In this document: positions 16,106-24,186 of the stretch, piece by piece | Numbering within the stretch: position 1 is the stretch's first letter | Layout of the letters: each line of letters opens with the position of its first letter | Origin: Bin16 sp965206315 | Lineage (GTDB): Bacteria; Chloroflexota; Dehalococcoidia; Lucifugimonadales; Australimonadaceae | DNA length: 64,000 bases | Reading direction: 5' to 3' | Assembly (NCBI GenBank): GCA_965206315.1 | Contig: OZ242210.1 | Span: 1,984,001 to 2,048,000 of the forward strand | The notes under the pieces: model-generated | Told to the model about the DNA's origin: nothing | Database searches by the model: none | Seen by the model: only the letters and a program-made list of their open reading frames with translations | Made by a program: the position numbers and the translations under genes

Positions 16106-17185
16106 ATGACGACGACGCAGGATGCTCCGGCTGGTGTGCTCGACCTCTCCGGCGAGGTGCTGATCTCCGCCGACTCCCACGTCATGGAGGAGCCGGACTT
16201 CTGGCACAGCAAGTTGCCCGACAACCTGAAGGGCGACGTTCCCGAATTCCCTCCACGGCCCCAGACGGGCACCGCGATGGACGACCAGCGCCCCGGCGGC
16301 TACGACCCGAACGAGCGCATCACCGAGATGGAGACGGACGGCGTGTCCGCCGAAGTGCTCTACCCGACGCTCGGGCTGCGGCTCTTCAGCCTCGAGAGCC
16401 CGGAGGCGCAGGAGGCGTGCTTCCGCATCTACAACGACTGGCTGATGGAGTACTGCTCCATCGCTCCGAAGCGGCTCGTCGGCATCCCGTGTATCTCCAC
16501 CTACGACATCGACAAGGCGGTCGCAGAGCTACACCGGACGCATGAGGGTGGGCTGTACGGCGCGCTCGTGTGGCAGGTGCCGTACCCGGAACCGGAGCTA
16601 CAGTTCACGAGCGCGCACTACGACAAGCTCTGGGCGGCGATGCAGGAGTTGGACGTGCCGGCGCACCTGCACATCCTGACCGGCTTCGACTACAGCGCCC
16701 ACACGAACTTCGGCGATCGGCGGGGTAATCACCTGCTTGCCCACCGCGGCTCCGTGAACCTCAAACTGCAGAGCGTCACGAACTCCCTGTTCGACCTCAT
16801 CTTCACCGGCGTGTTCGAGCGCTTTCCCAAGCTGAAAGTGGTGGTGGTGGAGAGCGAGATCGGGTGGATACCGTTCGTGCTCCAGCAGTGGGACTACTAC
16901 TTCAAGCGGTTCAGAGAGTCCCGGCCCATGCCGATGTCGATGCTGCCGAGCGAGTACTTCTACCGCAACTGCTACGCGACGTTCTTCAACGACTACGTGG
17001 GCGGGCAATTGCTCTCCTGGTGGGGGCAGGACAACTGCATGTGGTCCACGGACTACCCGCACCCCAACTCGCCGTGGCCCAACTCACGCCGCGTGCTCGC
17101 GGAGAACCTCGGTCACCTGCCGGCGGAGACGATCCACAAGCTGGTGAACACGAACGTCCGCAAGCTGTACCCCATCGGCGGGTAG
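16106..17185 (+). CDS. Amidohydrolase-2 family hydrolase
   Basis: This 359-aa protein opens with LISADSHVMEEPDFWH (DSH instead of the usual HxH) and has VPAHLHILTGFDYS, VVVESEIGWIPFVLQQWDYY, and the C-terminal WSTDYPHPNSPWPNS that carries the metal-binding Asp. This pattern is common among amidohydrolases of ring-cleavage and carboxylic-acid catabolism. GGAGGAGG precedes the ATG at 16106. It stands downstream of the 3-hydroxybutyrate-type dehydrogenase. It shares the ESEIGWxPFFL-type and D-[YF]-PHxxSxWPNS motifs with the gene at 32255. The substrate is unknown. Confidence 0.8.
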   Translation: MTTTQDAPAGVLDLSGEVLISADSHVMEEPDFWHSKLPDNLKGDVPEFPPRPQTGTAMDDQRPGGYDPNERITEMETDGVSAEVLYPTLGLRLFSLESPEAQEACFRIYNDWLMEYCSIAPKRLVGIPCISTYDIDKAVAELHRTHEGGLYGALVWQVPYPEPELQFTSAHYDKLWAAMQELDVPAHLHILTGFDYSAHTNFGDRRGNHLLAHRGSVNLKLQSVTNSLFDLIFTGVFERFPKLKVVVVESEIGWIPFVLQQWDYYFKRFRESRPMPMSMLPSEYFYRNCYATFFNDYVGGQLLSWWGQDNCMWSTDYPHPNSPWPNSRRVLAENLGHLPAETIHKLVNTNVRKLYPIGG

Positions 17186-17275
17186 GGCAAACGGCGTCTC
17201 CTGCCGCGTGCGCTGGTAGCGCACGTGTGACCTGACGGTCGCTCTGGATTCCCGCCTGCGCGGGAATGACGAAGT
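17186..17275. repeat. Family C repeat between convergent genes
   Basis: GATTCCCGCCTGCGCGGGAA near 17247-17266. The neighbouring family A hairpin at 17293-17331 lies inside the 3' end of the next gene. Confidence 0.6.
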
Positions 17276-17788
17276 TCAAGGTTGCGCTGTCTCACCCCCA
17301 TCCTGACCTTCCCCCGTCGAGGGGGAAGGGATACGCGGCCACGCTGCGCGGTGTTCCTTGCGGACGACGAACCGCAGGCCGGACCAGGTCTCGTCTATGG
17401 CGCAGACCTTGTTGTCGACGAGTCCCGCGGGGAGCATGACCTCGCGCAGCACGTCCTCGGTAAGGTCGGTCGGTACGCCTGAGGAGCGTTTCGGCCACGC
17501 GATCCAGTAGCCGCCGTCCGGCGCGATGCGTTGCGCCTGGTCGGCGAACGTCGACTCGAGCGCATGGCGGCTGACGTGGAACGCGACGAGCACGTCGATG
17601 CCGGTTTCTCCGTCACCTGCGCGGCGGACGCCGTCGGGCAGGTCGCCGAGCGTCGCGTCGAAGCTGGGCGGGGCGTCCTCGATGGCGAGCGTTGCGCCCG
17701 GCTTGATGCCGAGCTTCCGGGGGAGCGGTGTGCCTGAGTAGCCAACCACGTCAGACTTCGGGGGCGATGCCTCGAAGGACCTGCTCAT
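17276..17788 (-). CDS. DUF3052 family protein
   Basis: The protein is about 170 aa. VVGYSGTPLPRKLGIKPGA at the N-terminus, YWIAWPKRSSGVPTDLTED, and GLVDNKVCAIDETWSGLRF are the hallmarks of DUF3052, a cytoplasmic family of unknown function. The start is uncertain: ATG at 17788 overlaps the upstream gene by 38 bp, and GTG at 17749 would begin at VGYSG directly after that gene's stop. The last about 18 residues (IPSPSTGEGQDGGETAQP) come from a family A repeat (17293-17331), so the natural C-terminus has probably been replaced by a repeat insertion. Confidence 0.8.
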   Translation of the reverse strand: MSRSFEASPPKSDVVGYSGTPLPRKLGIKPGATLAIEDAPPSFDATLGDLPDGVRRAGDGETGIDVLVAFHVSRHALESTFADQAQRIAPDGGYWIAWPKRSSGVPTDLTEDVLREVMLPAGLVDNKVCAIDETWSGLRFVVRKEHRAAWPRIPSPSTGEGQDGGETAQP

Positions 17789-18998
17789 CCTCGTCGAAGG
17801 CATCGGCGTCGGCGATCTGCGCAGCGTAGGCGCGGACGCGGTAGGCCTCGCCCTTGTGGACGATGACGGGGATGGTGCCCTCCATGAGGTCGACCGCGGC
17901 CTGCATGAGGATGCGGCGCGCGCCCTCGACGGCGCCGTCGTTCGGGCCGAGCATCTCCTGCGAGCGGTCGACGATCGAGCCCATGCTCTCCTGGCAGGCG
18001 AGCGCCATCTCGAACGAAGTCTCGAACCGTGACGCGAAGTCGGTGGGGCGCTCCTTCCCCTCCGGCACGTAGGCGTTCTCGCGGTTGCGCTCGCGGCGGT
18101 ACGCGCCCTCCTCGAGTTTCGGGTGGATGCGCCTGCCCTGGCGTATCTCGGTAAGGATGCGCTTGCTGAGCGGCTTGCGGGGGTTGTAGGTGACCGCGAA
18201 AGCCATCGTGCTCTGGTCGTCTATCGGGGCCCAGGCTGTGCCCTCGTAGATGTCGCGCCTGCCGGATGCCAGCGTGGTGTAGAACGGCATGAGCCACTGC
18301 GCGACGGACATCTCGGCCTGCTGCGATTCGGACTCGACCGCGGTGCCGACGAGCAGGCCGTACTCGGTCTCGCGCGCCTGCACGGTGTGCGCGGCATCCT
18401 CGCCCATCGGGTCGTCCGGGCCGAGCGCGCCCGCCTTCTGGAGCGCGGCGACGCGCGCGGCGTCCAGTCCACCCTCCACGGCCTGCATGTAGTTGCATTC
18501 GACGAGGAAGCGGGAGAGGTAGCGCTGCTCCGAGTCGACGTGTGTCCACTCGAACTCCGGCAGGTCCGGCACGTCGTCCTGCGGGCCGACGTAGCCCCAG
18601 AGGAGGCCGCCGAACTCGGAGATGCGGAAGGAGGGGGCCTTCACCTCCTTCCAGAGCGGGCTGTCCTCGGGTTCCAGCGGCATGTCGAGGATGTTGCCCT
18701 CGACGTCGAACTTCCAGTAGCAGCGCCCGCAGCGGATGCCGCCCTCCTCCACGAGGCCGAACGAGAGGTCGGCGCCGCGATGGGGACAGCGGGCGTCGAG
18801 CAGGCCGAGGCGTCCCTGGGTGTCCCGGAACGCGACGAAGAACTCGCCGAAGAGCTTGACCCGTATGGGGGGCGAGTCCGGCTCCGGCAGTTCGCTCGCG
18901 AGAAGGACGGGCGTCCAGAAGCGTCGGAAGAGTTCGCCCATCGGGGTTTCCGGCCCCACGCGCGTCAGCAGTTCGTTGTCTTCTTTCGAAAGCGCCAT
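17751..18998 (-). CDS. Rieske oxygenase-like protein lacking catalytic ligands
   Basis: This 415-aa protein aligns by motif with ring-hydroxylating oxygenase alpha subunits. The Rieske site shows CPHRG (Cys71, His73), but the second pair reads CGRCYWKFD, so the usual His is Cys93. The mononuclear iron motif, normally D-x2-H-x4-H after CNWLQxxEGG, reads CNYMQAVEGGLDAARVAALQ: Asp179 is kept but the two His are Arg182 and Gln187. The fold is probably intact, but normal oxygenase chemistry is unlikely. A candidate -10 (TAGAAT) 9 nt upstream suggests leaderless transcription. It overlaps the DUF3052 gene downstream. A regulatory or binding role is possible. Confidence 0.8.
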   Translation of the reverse strand: MALSKEDNELLTRVGPETPMGELFRRFWTPVLLASELPEPDSPPIRVKLFGEFFVAFRDTQGRLGLLDARCPHRGADLSFGLVEEGGIRCGRCYWKFDVEGNILDMPLEPEDSPLWKEVKAPSFRISEFGGLLWGYVGPQDDVPDLPEFEWTHVDSEQRYLSRFLVECNYMQAVEGGLDAARVAALQKAGALGPDDPMGEDAAHTVQARETEYGLLVGTAVESESQQAEMSVAQWLMPFYTTLASGRRDIYEGTAWAPIDDQSTMAFAVTYNPRKPLSKRILTEIRQGRRIHPKLEEGAYRRERNRENAYVPEGKERPTDFASRFETSFEMALACQESMGSIVDRSQEMLGPNDGAVEGARRILMQAAVDLMEGTIPVIVHKGEAYRVRAYAAQIADADAFDEDEQVLRGIAPEV

Positions 18999-19007
18999 CG
19001 GGAGGAG

Positions 19008-19016
19008 ATTCTACCA
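19008..19016 (-). promoter_or_regulatory. Candidate extended -10 of the Rieske-like gene
   Basis: TGGTAGAAT on the minus strand ends 9 nt before the ATG. The intervening CTCCTCCCG is not a Shine-Dalgarno. Confidence 0.4.
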
Positions 19017-19144
19017 GCCTTGCGTGATGTTGCTCTCGCGTGCACAGGGAACGGGTGGGGAAGCGCGATCGTTCGCGGACGAAGCGGGCGCCACGGGAGC
19101 GTCCGTTATACTTAAGGGACAGTCCCACCAAGGTAGCGTGCCGT

Positions 19145-20743
19145 ATGTTTCGTCCCCTCATCGGCGCCATCCCCCTCCTGGCGCTCGTTGTCCTGACCCT
19201 CGCTGCGTGCTCGGAGCCGACGCCCGTTCCGGTCTTCGTCGCGAGGCCGACGCCTACCTTGACGCCAACCCCCACGTCGACGCCAACGGTAACGCCTACT
19301 CCCACGTTGACGCCGACGCCTACGCTTACGCCAACCCCCACGCTTACGCCGACGCCGACGCCGACACATACTCCGACGTTCACGCCCACGCCGACGGCTA
19401 CCGGAACGGCGACTCCCACGGTGACGCCTACGCCGACGGACACCCCCACCCCCACTGCGACGCCATTCCCCACGCCCGTCGCTCCGGCGGCGCCCACCGT
19501 CCGGCAGAACGGCACGGATAAGGCCCGTGTGACGTGGGTCGCGCCGTCCGGCCCACAGCCGGTCACCGACTACGACTACCGCTACCGCGCGCGCATCCTC
19601 GACGTCGAGTGGACCGAGGTGACGAACACCATCGTGTCGGCGACGCAGGCCGAACTCGATCTCCTGACACCCGGCACGACGTACGACGTGCAGGTGCGTG
19701 CGGTGAACCAGGGCGGGCCTGGTGAGTGGTCGGCCTCCAACAGTGATCAGACGCAGTTTCCGTCGCCCCCGGCTCCCACGGAGGAGCTGCTGCTCACCTT
19801 CTCAGACCCGGGCGTCGAGACCACGTCGCTCCAGAACGCGGTCGCCCGGACGATCCTGGAGTACGGCTACGGGTATCGAACGCAAAGCGTGTCCGGCACC
19901 GAGACCCAGGCGATACGGAACCTGGGGAACGGCCTGACGAACATCCACATGGAGGTACGGCTCCCGGCGTACGAGACGGTCTGGGATGAGGTCAACGATG
20001 CAGAAACCATCCTGACCCTCGGGGACAGTCTCGCGGGCGTCGTATCCCAGAGCGCGTTCCTGATCCCGGACTACACGGCGCGGGCGAACCCCGGTCTCTT
20101 CAGGGTGCAGGGCCTGCAGGAATCGCAGCACCAGCAGCTCTTCGCCGGACCGGACGGCGGGAAGGCCCGGCTCATCACGTGCGTCACGGAATGGCAGTGC
20201 GCGCGTATCAATGAGAAGCAGGTGCACGGGTACGGCCTGGACGAGCACGTCGAGCTGGTCGACCCCCGGACCCCGGAGGCGTTGTACAACCGGATAATCT
20301 CGGCGTTCGAGAACCGGGAGAACATCCTGTTCTACTACTGGTGGCCGTCGGCGCTGGCCACGACCCTCGAGGAACTGGGAGGCTTCGAGCAGCTGAGGGA
20401 ACCGGGTTGGACGCAGGGCTGCTGGGACAGGCTGACGGAGGCCGTCGCGGCGTCGCAGATCACCCAGGCGTGCGAATACCCGGACTCGTCGTCGCTCATC
20501 GCCGTGCAGAAGGCCCCGCTGGAGAAGTTCGCACCGAACGTGGTCGAGTTCCTCAAGGAATGGACCTTGAGCACGGAGGGACTGAACGACCTCCTTACGT
20601 ACAAGGGGCGCTTCCGCTTCTCCGTGCTGCGGGAGAACCAGTACCGCGAGGCAGCGTTCGCGTGGCTGCGCAACTCGGACGAGTGGCGGTCGTGGGTTGC
20701 CACTGGCGTCGCGGACAGGGTGCTCGACGGGATCGGCAGGTAG
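19145..20743 (+). CDS. Lipoprotein with Pro-Thr linker, fibronectin III and betaine-type substrate-binding domain
   Basis: This 532-aa exported protein has a signal peptide with lipobox (LALVVLTLAAC, Cys near 20), a Pro-Thr repeat linker (about residues 35-115), a fibronectin III-like domain (VRQNGTDKARVTWVAPSG to VRAVNQGGPGEWSASN, about 118-200), and a C-terminal domain resembling OpuAC/ProX glycine-betaine binding proteins (ILEYGYGYRTQSVSG; ENILFYYWWPSA). The start at 19145 is chosen for the signal peptide; a candidate TATACT lies upstream near 19107. No ABC permease or ATPase is adjacent, so it may serve a distant transporter or act as a cell-surface solute sensor. Confidence 0.75.
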   Translation: MFRPLIGAIPLLALVVLTLAACSEPTPVPVFVARPTPTLTPTPTSTPTVTPTPTLTPTPTLTPTPTLTPTPTPTHTPTFTPTPTATGTATPTVTPTPTDTPTPTATPFPTPVAPAAPTVRQNGTDKARVTWVAPSGPQPVTDYDYRYRARILDVEWTEVTNTIVSATQAELDLLTPGTTYDVQVRAVNQGGPGEWSASNSDQTQFPSPPAPTEELLLTFSDPGVETTSLQNAVARTILEYGYGYRTQSVSGTETQAIRNLGNGLTNIHMEVRLPAYETVWDEVNDAETILTLGDSLAGVVSQSAFLIPDYTARANPGLFRVQGLQESQHQQLFAGPDGGKARLITCVTEWQCARINEKQVHGYGLDEHVELVDPRTPEALYNRIISAFENRENILFYYWWPSALATTLEELGGFEQLREPGWTQGCWDRLTEAVAASQITQACEYPDSSSLIAVQKAPLEKFAPNVVEFLKEWTLSTEGLNDLLTYKGRFRFSVLRENQYREAAFAWLRNSDEWRSWVATGVADRVLDGIGR

Positions 20744-20755
20744 GGCAGGGACAAC

Positions 20756-21163
20756 CTACCTGCTGATGAGGTCCTCGCCGGAGAGGTGCTCGACGGTCTG
20801 CCCGGTGTCGGCGAAGGTGCGGGTGACGCTCGTGGAGGCGTAGACCCACATGATCTTCATCGGCACGTCGCCGGTGTTACGGAAGCAGTGGGTGACGCCG
20901 GCGGGGATGAAGGTGGTATCGAACAGGCCGACGGGCCTGACGACGCCGTCTATCTCGCACTCGCCGGAGCCCTCCAGCACCGTGACCATCTCCTCCACGT
21001 TGTGCGAGTGCATGGGCACCTGCAGACCGGGAGGGAAGTGGCTGATGCCGGCGGTGAAGGCGTCGGTGCCGTCCGCGCCGCCGACGAGCGGGTAGGTCAT
21101 GGCGCCGTTCCCCCGCGAGATGGGGGCCTGCTCGCCGAACCGCATGTATTTCAGGTCTGCCAT
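20756..21163 (-). CDS. Cupin-domain protein
   Basis: This 135-aa single-domain cupin has the first cupin motif in HFPPGLQVPMHSHNVEEMVTVLEGSGECEIDG (quoted in parts: PMHSHNVEEM, His and Glu metal ligands) and the second in FIPAGVTHCFRNTGDVPM. GGAGGAG precedes the ATG. It is 13 bp after the ThDP enzyme and is the last gene of a three-gene unit. Its substrate is unknown; cupins beside such enzymes are often isomerases, dioxygenases or sensors. Confidence 0.85.
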   Translation of the reverse strand: MADLKYMRFGEQAPISRGNGAMTYPLVGGADGTDAFTAGISHFPPGLQVPMHSHNVEEMVTVLEGSGECEIDGVVRPVGLFDTTFIPAGVTHCFRNTGDVPMKIMWVYASTSVTRTFADTGQTVEHLSGEDLISR

Positions 21164-21176
21164 GGGGAATCTCCTC

Positions 21177-22955
21177 CTACCGTTCGCCGACCTCGGTTAC
21201 GACGTCCACGAGGGCGACGCGGCCGTTCTCGACGACCTCGCGTTTGGCGCGTTCGAGGGCGCCACGCAGATCGGCGGGGTTGTCGACGGGGCCCTCGGCC
21301 CACGCGCCGAAGGAGCGCGCCATGCCCGCGAAGTCCACGTACGGGTCGTCGATGTCGATGCCGATGGTCCGTCTCTCGATGGGCCTGCCGCGCACCTCCG
21401 CCATCAGCCCCTGGTGGCCGAGGTCGTTGCCGTAGGTGCGGTTGTTGTACATGACGACGAGCATGGGGATGCGGTGATGGACGGCCGTCCAGACCGCGGC
21501 GGGCGTGAAGAGGAAGTCGCCGTCCGACTGGATGTTGATGGTGAGCCGTCCCTTGTCGCGGTTCGCGAGCGCGACACCGAGCGCGTGGCCGAAGCCCATG
21601 CCGAGCCCGCCGCCGCCGCGCGACTCGATGACCTGGTGCAGGGCGTTGTAGTCCCACAGCCGCTCCGTCCAGCCGCGCAGGTTGCCGTTGCCGAGCACCC
21701 AGTCCGTGTCCTTGACGACCTCCCACATCTCCGCGGCGAGGAAGGGCAGCGCGATCGGCGACTCGCCGGAGCGGTCCGCGACGACCTGCGCCGCCTGCTG
21801 CTGCGCCCCGTCGTGCATCGCGGCGACGCGAGCGTGGCGCTCGCGCAGTTCGCTCGAGCGGTCGGGGCCGTCGTTGAGGCGGCGCTCGACGAGGTCGGCG
21901 AGCGCGGGGATGGCGAGCGCGGTGTCGGCCTGCACGGAGAGCGAGGTCGGGTAGAGGCCGCCGTAGTCCGCTGTCCAGCTGCGGACGGCGAGTTGGCGCA
22001 GCGACACGTCGATCAGTTTCGCGCCGGGCGGCAGCAGGTGCTGCAGCTGGCGGGCGCGGTAGTCCTGCCCGGTGAGCGACTGCTGGAGGTCGTACACGTC
22101 GAGCGCGAGCACGACGTCGGCCTCCTGGAGCAGCTGCCGCTTGGATGTCGTGACGTTGAGCGGGTGGCGCGACGGGAAGTTGTAGAGGTCGCCCCCGGAG
22201 ACGACGGGCAGCGAGAGCAGTTCCGCGAGCCGCACCAGGCCGTTGGTCGCGTCCTCGGAGCGTCCGAGGAAGTCGGCGAGGACGACGGGGCGCTGCGCGT
22301 CGACGAGGAGTCCGGCTGCGAGGTCGAGCGCATCAGGGTCGGCCTGGAGGCGCGTCGGCTTCGGGAAGGCGTCGAAGTCGGGCATCTCGAACGGCTCGGT
22401 GAGTTGCTGCTCCTGCGTGGAGACGTCGAAGTTGACGTAGACCGGGCCCTCCGGCTGGCTGGTGGCGATGTGGTAGGCGCGGACGAGCGACTCGACGCAG
22501 GCGCCGACGCTGGCGGGCTGATCGTCCCACTTCACGTAGTCGCGGACGGCGTTGCCCTGCACGTTCGCGGTGTGTATCCACTCGATCCACGGGCGGCGCT
22601 CGTCGGCGGCCATGGGACCGGTGCCGCCGAGCACGAGGACGGCGGAGCGGTTCGCGGACGCGTTGAATATGGCCATCGTCGCGTGGAGGAGGCCGACCAC
22701 GTTATGGACGTAGGCTGCCATCGGTTTGCCTGCGGCCTTGCCGTAGCCGTGCGCGACGGCGACGGCGATCTCCTCGTGGGGGCAGAGGATGAGCTCGGGG
22801 CGCTCGTTGCCGAGGTAGTTGACGAGCGAGTCGTGGACGCCCCGGAAGCTCGCGCCGGGGTTCATCGCGACGTACTCGATGCCGAGGCCGCGCAGCGTCT
22901 CGACGATGACGTCGGAGCCCCACTCGGCCTTGCTGATGCGCCCGTTGGTGGTCAT
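21177..22955 (-). CDS. Thiamine-diphosphate-dependent enzyme, paralogue of 5709-7487
   Basis: This is a 592-aa protein, the same length as the paralogue. The activating Glu is in CPHEEIAVAVAHGYGKAAG. The cofactor motif reads SDGDFLFTPAAVW through VVMYNNRTYGND, with Ser in place of the first Gly of the usual GDG. It lies between a D-2-hydroxyacid dehydrogenase (29 bp) and a cupin (13 bp), which suggests one pathway for a 2-hydroxy/2-oxo acid: oxidation, then decarboxylation or carboligation. Exact substrates are not readable. Confidence 0.8.
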   Translation of the reverse strand: MTTNGRISKAEWGSDVIVETLRGLGIEYVAMNPGASFRGVHDSLVNYLGNERPELILCPHEEIAVAVAHGYGKAAGKPMAAYVHNVVGLLHATMAIFNASANRSAVLVLGGTGPMAADERRPWIEWIHTANVQGNAVRDYVKWDDQPASVGACVESLVRAYHIATSQPEGPVYVNFDVSTQEQQLTEPFEMPDFDAFPKPTRLQADPDALDLAAGLLVDAQRPVVLADFLGRSEDATNGLVRLAELLSLPVVSGGDLYNFPSRHPLNVTTSKRQLLQEADVVLALDVYDLQQSLTGQDYRARQLQHLLPPGAKLIDVSLRQLAVRSWTADYGGLYPTSLSVQADTALAIPALADLVERRLNDGPDRSSELRERHARVAAMHDGAQQQAAQVVADRSGESPIALPFLAAEMWEVVKDTDWVLGNGNLRGWTERLWDYNALHQVIESRGGGGLGMGFGHALGVALANRDKGRLTINIQSDGDFLFTPAAVWTAVHHRIPMLVVMYNNRTYGNDLGHQGLMAEVRGRPIERRTIGIDIDDPYVDFAGMARSFGAWAEGPVDNPADLRGALERAKREVVENGRVALVDVVTEVGER

Positions 22956-22984
22956 GCGCTCCCTCCCTGGAGGTTGTGACGGTG

Positions 22985-24043
22985 CTAGATGACGGCGCGG
23001 CCCTCGAAGCGCTCACGCCAGCGGGGGATGACGTCCTTGTTGAAGACGTGCTCCGGCACCTCGCCGCGCAGGGCGCGCAGCACGTCCTCCGTGCCCCACT
23101 CGATGCCGGGGCCGATGCCTGCGCCGTGGTTGTGCGCGGCGACGTGCGGCGAGAGCAGCACGCGCTCGTCCATCTGGCGCAGGGGGCTGTCCATCGGGAG
23201 CGGCTCGACCTCGAACACGTCAAGTCCCGCGCCCGCGATGGTCTCGTTCTGCAGCGCGGCGACGAGCGCCTTCTCGTCGATGACCGGCCCGCGTGAGGTG
23301 TTGAGGAGGATGGCGGACGGCTTCATCAGGCCGAGCTCGCGCTCGCCGATCATGTGGTGCGTCTCCGGGGTGAGGATGACGTGCAGCGTCACGACGTCGG
23401 ACTCCTGCAGGAGGGTGTCCAGGTCGACGCGCTCGACGTTCGCGTGGATGAAGCGGTCGATGGGCTGGTAGGGGTCGTAGGCGATCATGCGGACGCGCCA
23501 GGGCGCGAGCATCTGGGCGAGCCGTCCGCCGATGCGTCCGAGGCCGACGATGCCGACGGTAAGGCCGGGGTAGCCGTCCTCGCGGCGTCCGATGTGGGTG
23601 GCAGTGAGCGCCGGTGTGCGCCAGGCCGTGCCGTGCTTCATCGCCTCGTCGCGCTGGCGGGGCTTCTTCAGGAGCGTGAGCATCTGCTGCATCGTCGTCT
23701 CGACCACGCCGCCCCAGTTCGCCTCGGTGGGCGCGTGGGTGACGATGATGCCGAGCTCGGTGGCGACGTCGGTGTCGACCTCGTCGACGCCGACGGTGTA
23801 CTTGGCGACGATGCGGAGCTGCTCGGAGGCGAGCATGACGCTGCGGTCTATGCGCCCGCCCTTGATGGAGGTGCCGACGAGCGCGTCCGCGTCGACGGCC
23901 ATCGCTGCGATCTCCTCCGTCGTGTTGCCGGTGGGGTCCGCCCACGACGCCTTGCCGAGCGTGATCTCGCAGCCGGCCTCCTCGAACTGCAGGTAGCTCT
24001 TCTGGTCTCCGGGCGCAAAGACGACGACCTTGGGTGCGGTCAT
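22985..24043 (-). CDS. D-2-hydroxyacid dehydrogenase (NAD-dependent)
   Basis: This 352-aa enzyme has the Rossmann motif VGIVGLGRIGGRLAQML near residue 165 and the catalytic set of the family: Arg in NTSRGPVIDEKALV, Glu in GLDVFEVEPLP, and His in LLSPHVAAHNHGAG. VAKYTVGVDEVD is the substrate-side loop. GGAGGG precedes ATG at 24043. It is the first gene of the dehydrogenase-ThDP enzyme-cupin unit. It resembles 3-phosphoglycerate dehydrogenase in its catalytic core but has no ACT domain, so a catabolic 2-hydroxyacid substrate is more likely than serine synthesis. Confidence 0.88.
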   Translation of the reverse strand: MTAPKVVVFAPGDQKSYLQFEEAGCEITLGKASWADPTGNTTEEIAAMAVDADALVGTSIKGGRIDRSVMLASEQLRIVAKYTVGVDEVDTDVATELGIIVTHAPTEANWGGVVETTMQQMLTLLKKPRQRDEAMKHGTAWRTPALTATHIGRREDGYPGLTVGIVGLGRIGGRLAQMLAPWRVRMIAYDPYQPIDRFIHANVERVDLDTLLQESDVVTLHVILTPETHHMIGERELGLMKPSAILLNTSRGPVIDEKALVAALQNETIAGAGLDVFEVEPLPMDSPLRQMDERVLLSPHVAAHNHGAGIGPGIEWGTEDVLRALRGEVPEHVFNKDVIPRWRERFEGRAVI

Positions 24044-24186
24044 GACTCCCTCCATCACATCGGGTGCGCGCGCAATGATGCGCTACGGCGCTCCTCGGCG
24101 CAAGGCAGGCGAGGCGGTGGGCAGGCGGCCAGCCCAGTCACCCCATCCTAACCTTCCCCCATCAAGGGGGAAGGGATCAGGCCGGC
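24044..24186. repeat. Spacer with family A hairpin
   Basis: 24139-24175, arms CCTTCCCCC/GGGGGAAGG, near the 3' end of the YceI gene. No gene. Confidence 0.6.

Noticed and set aside
17785..19566. 593-aa minus-strand frame with Gly-Val repeats
   Set aside because: The Gly-Val repeats are the reverse strand of the Pro-Thr linker; the rest is out of frame with the Rieske-like gene.
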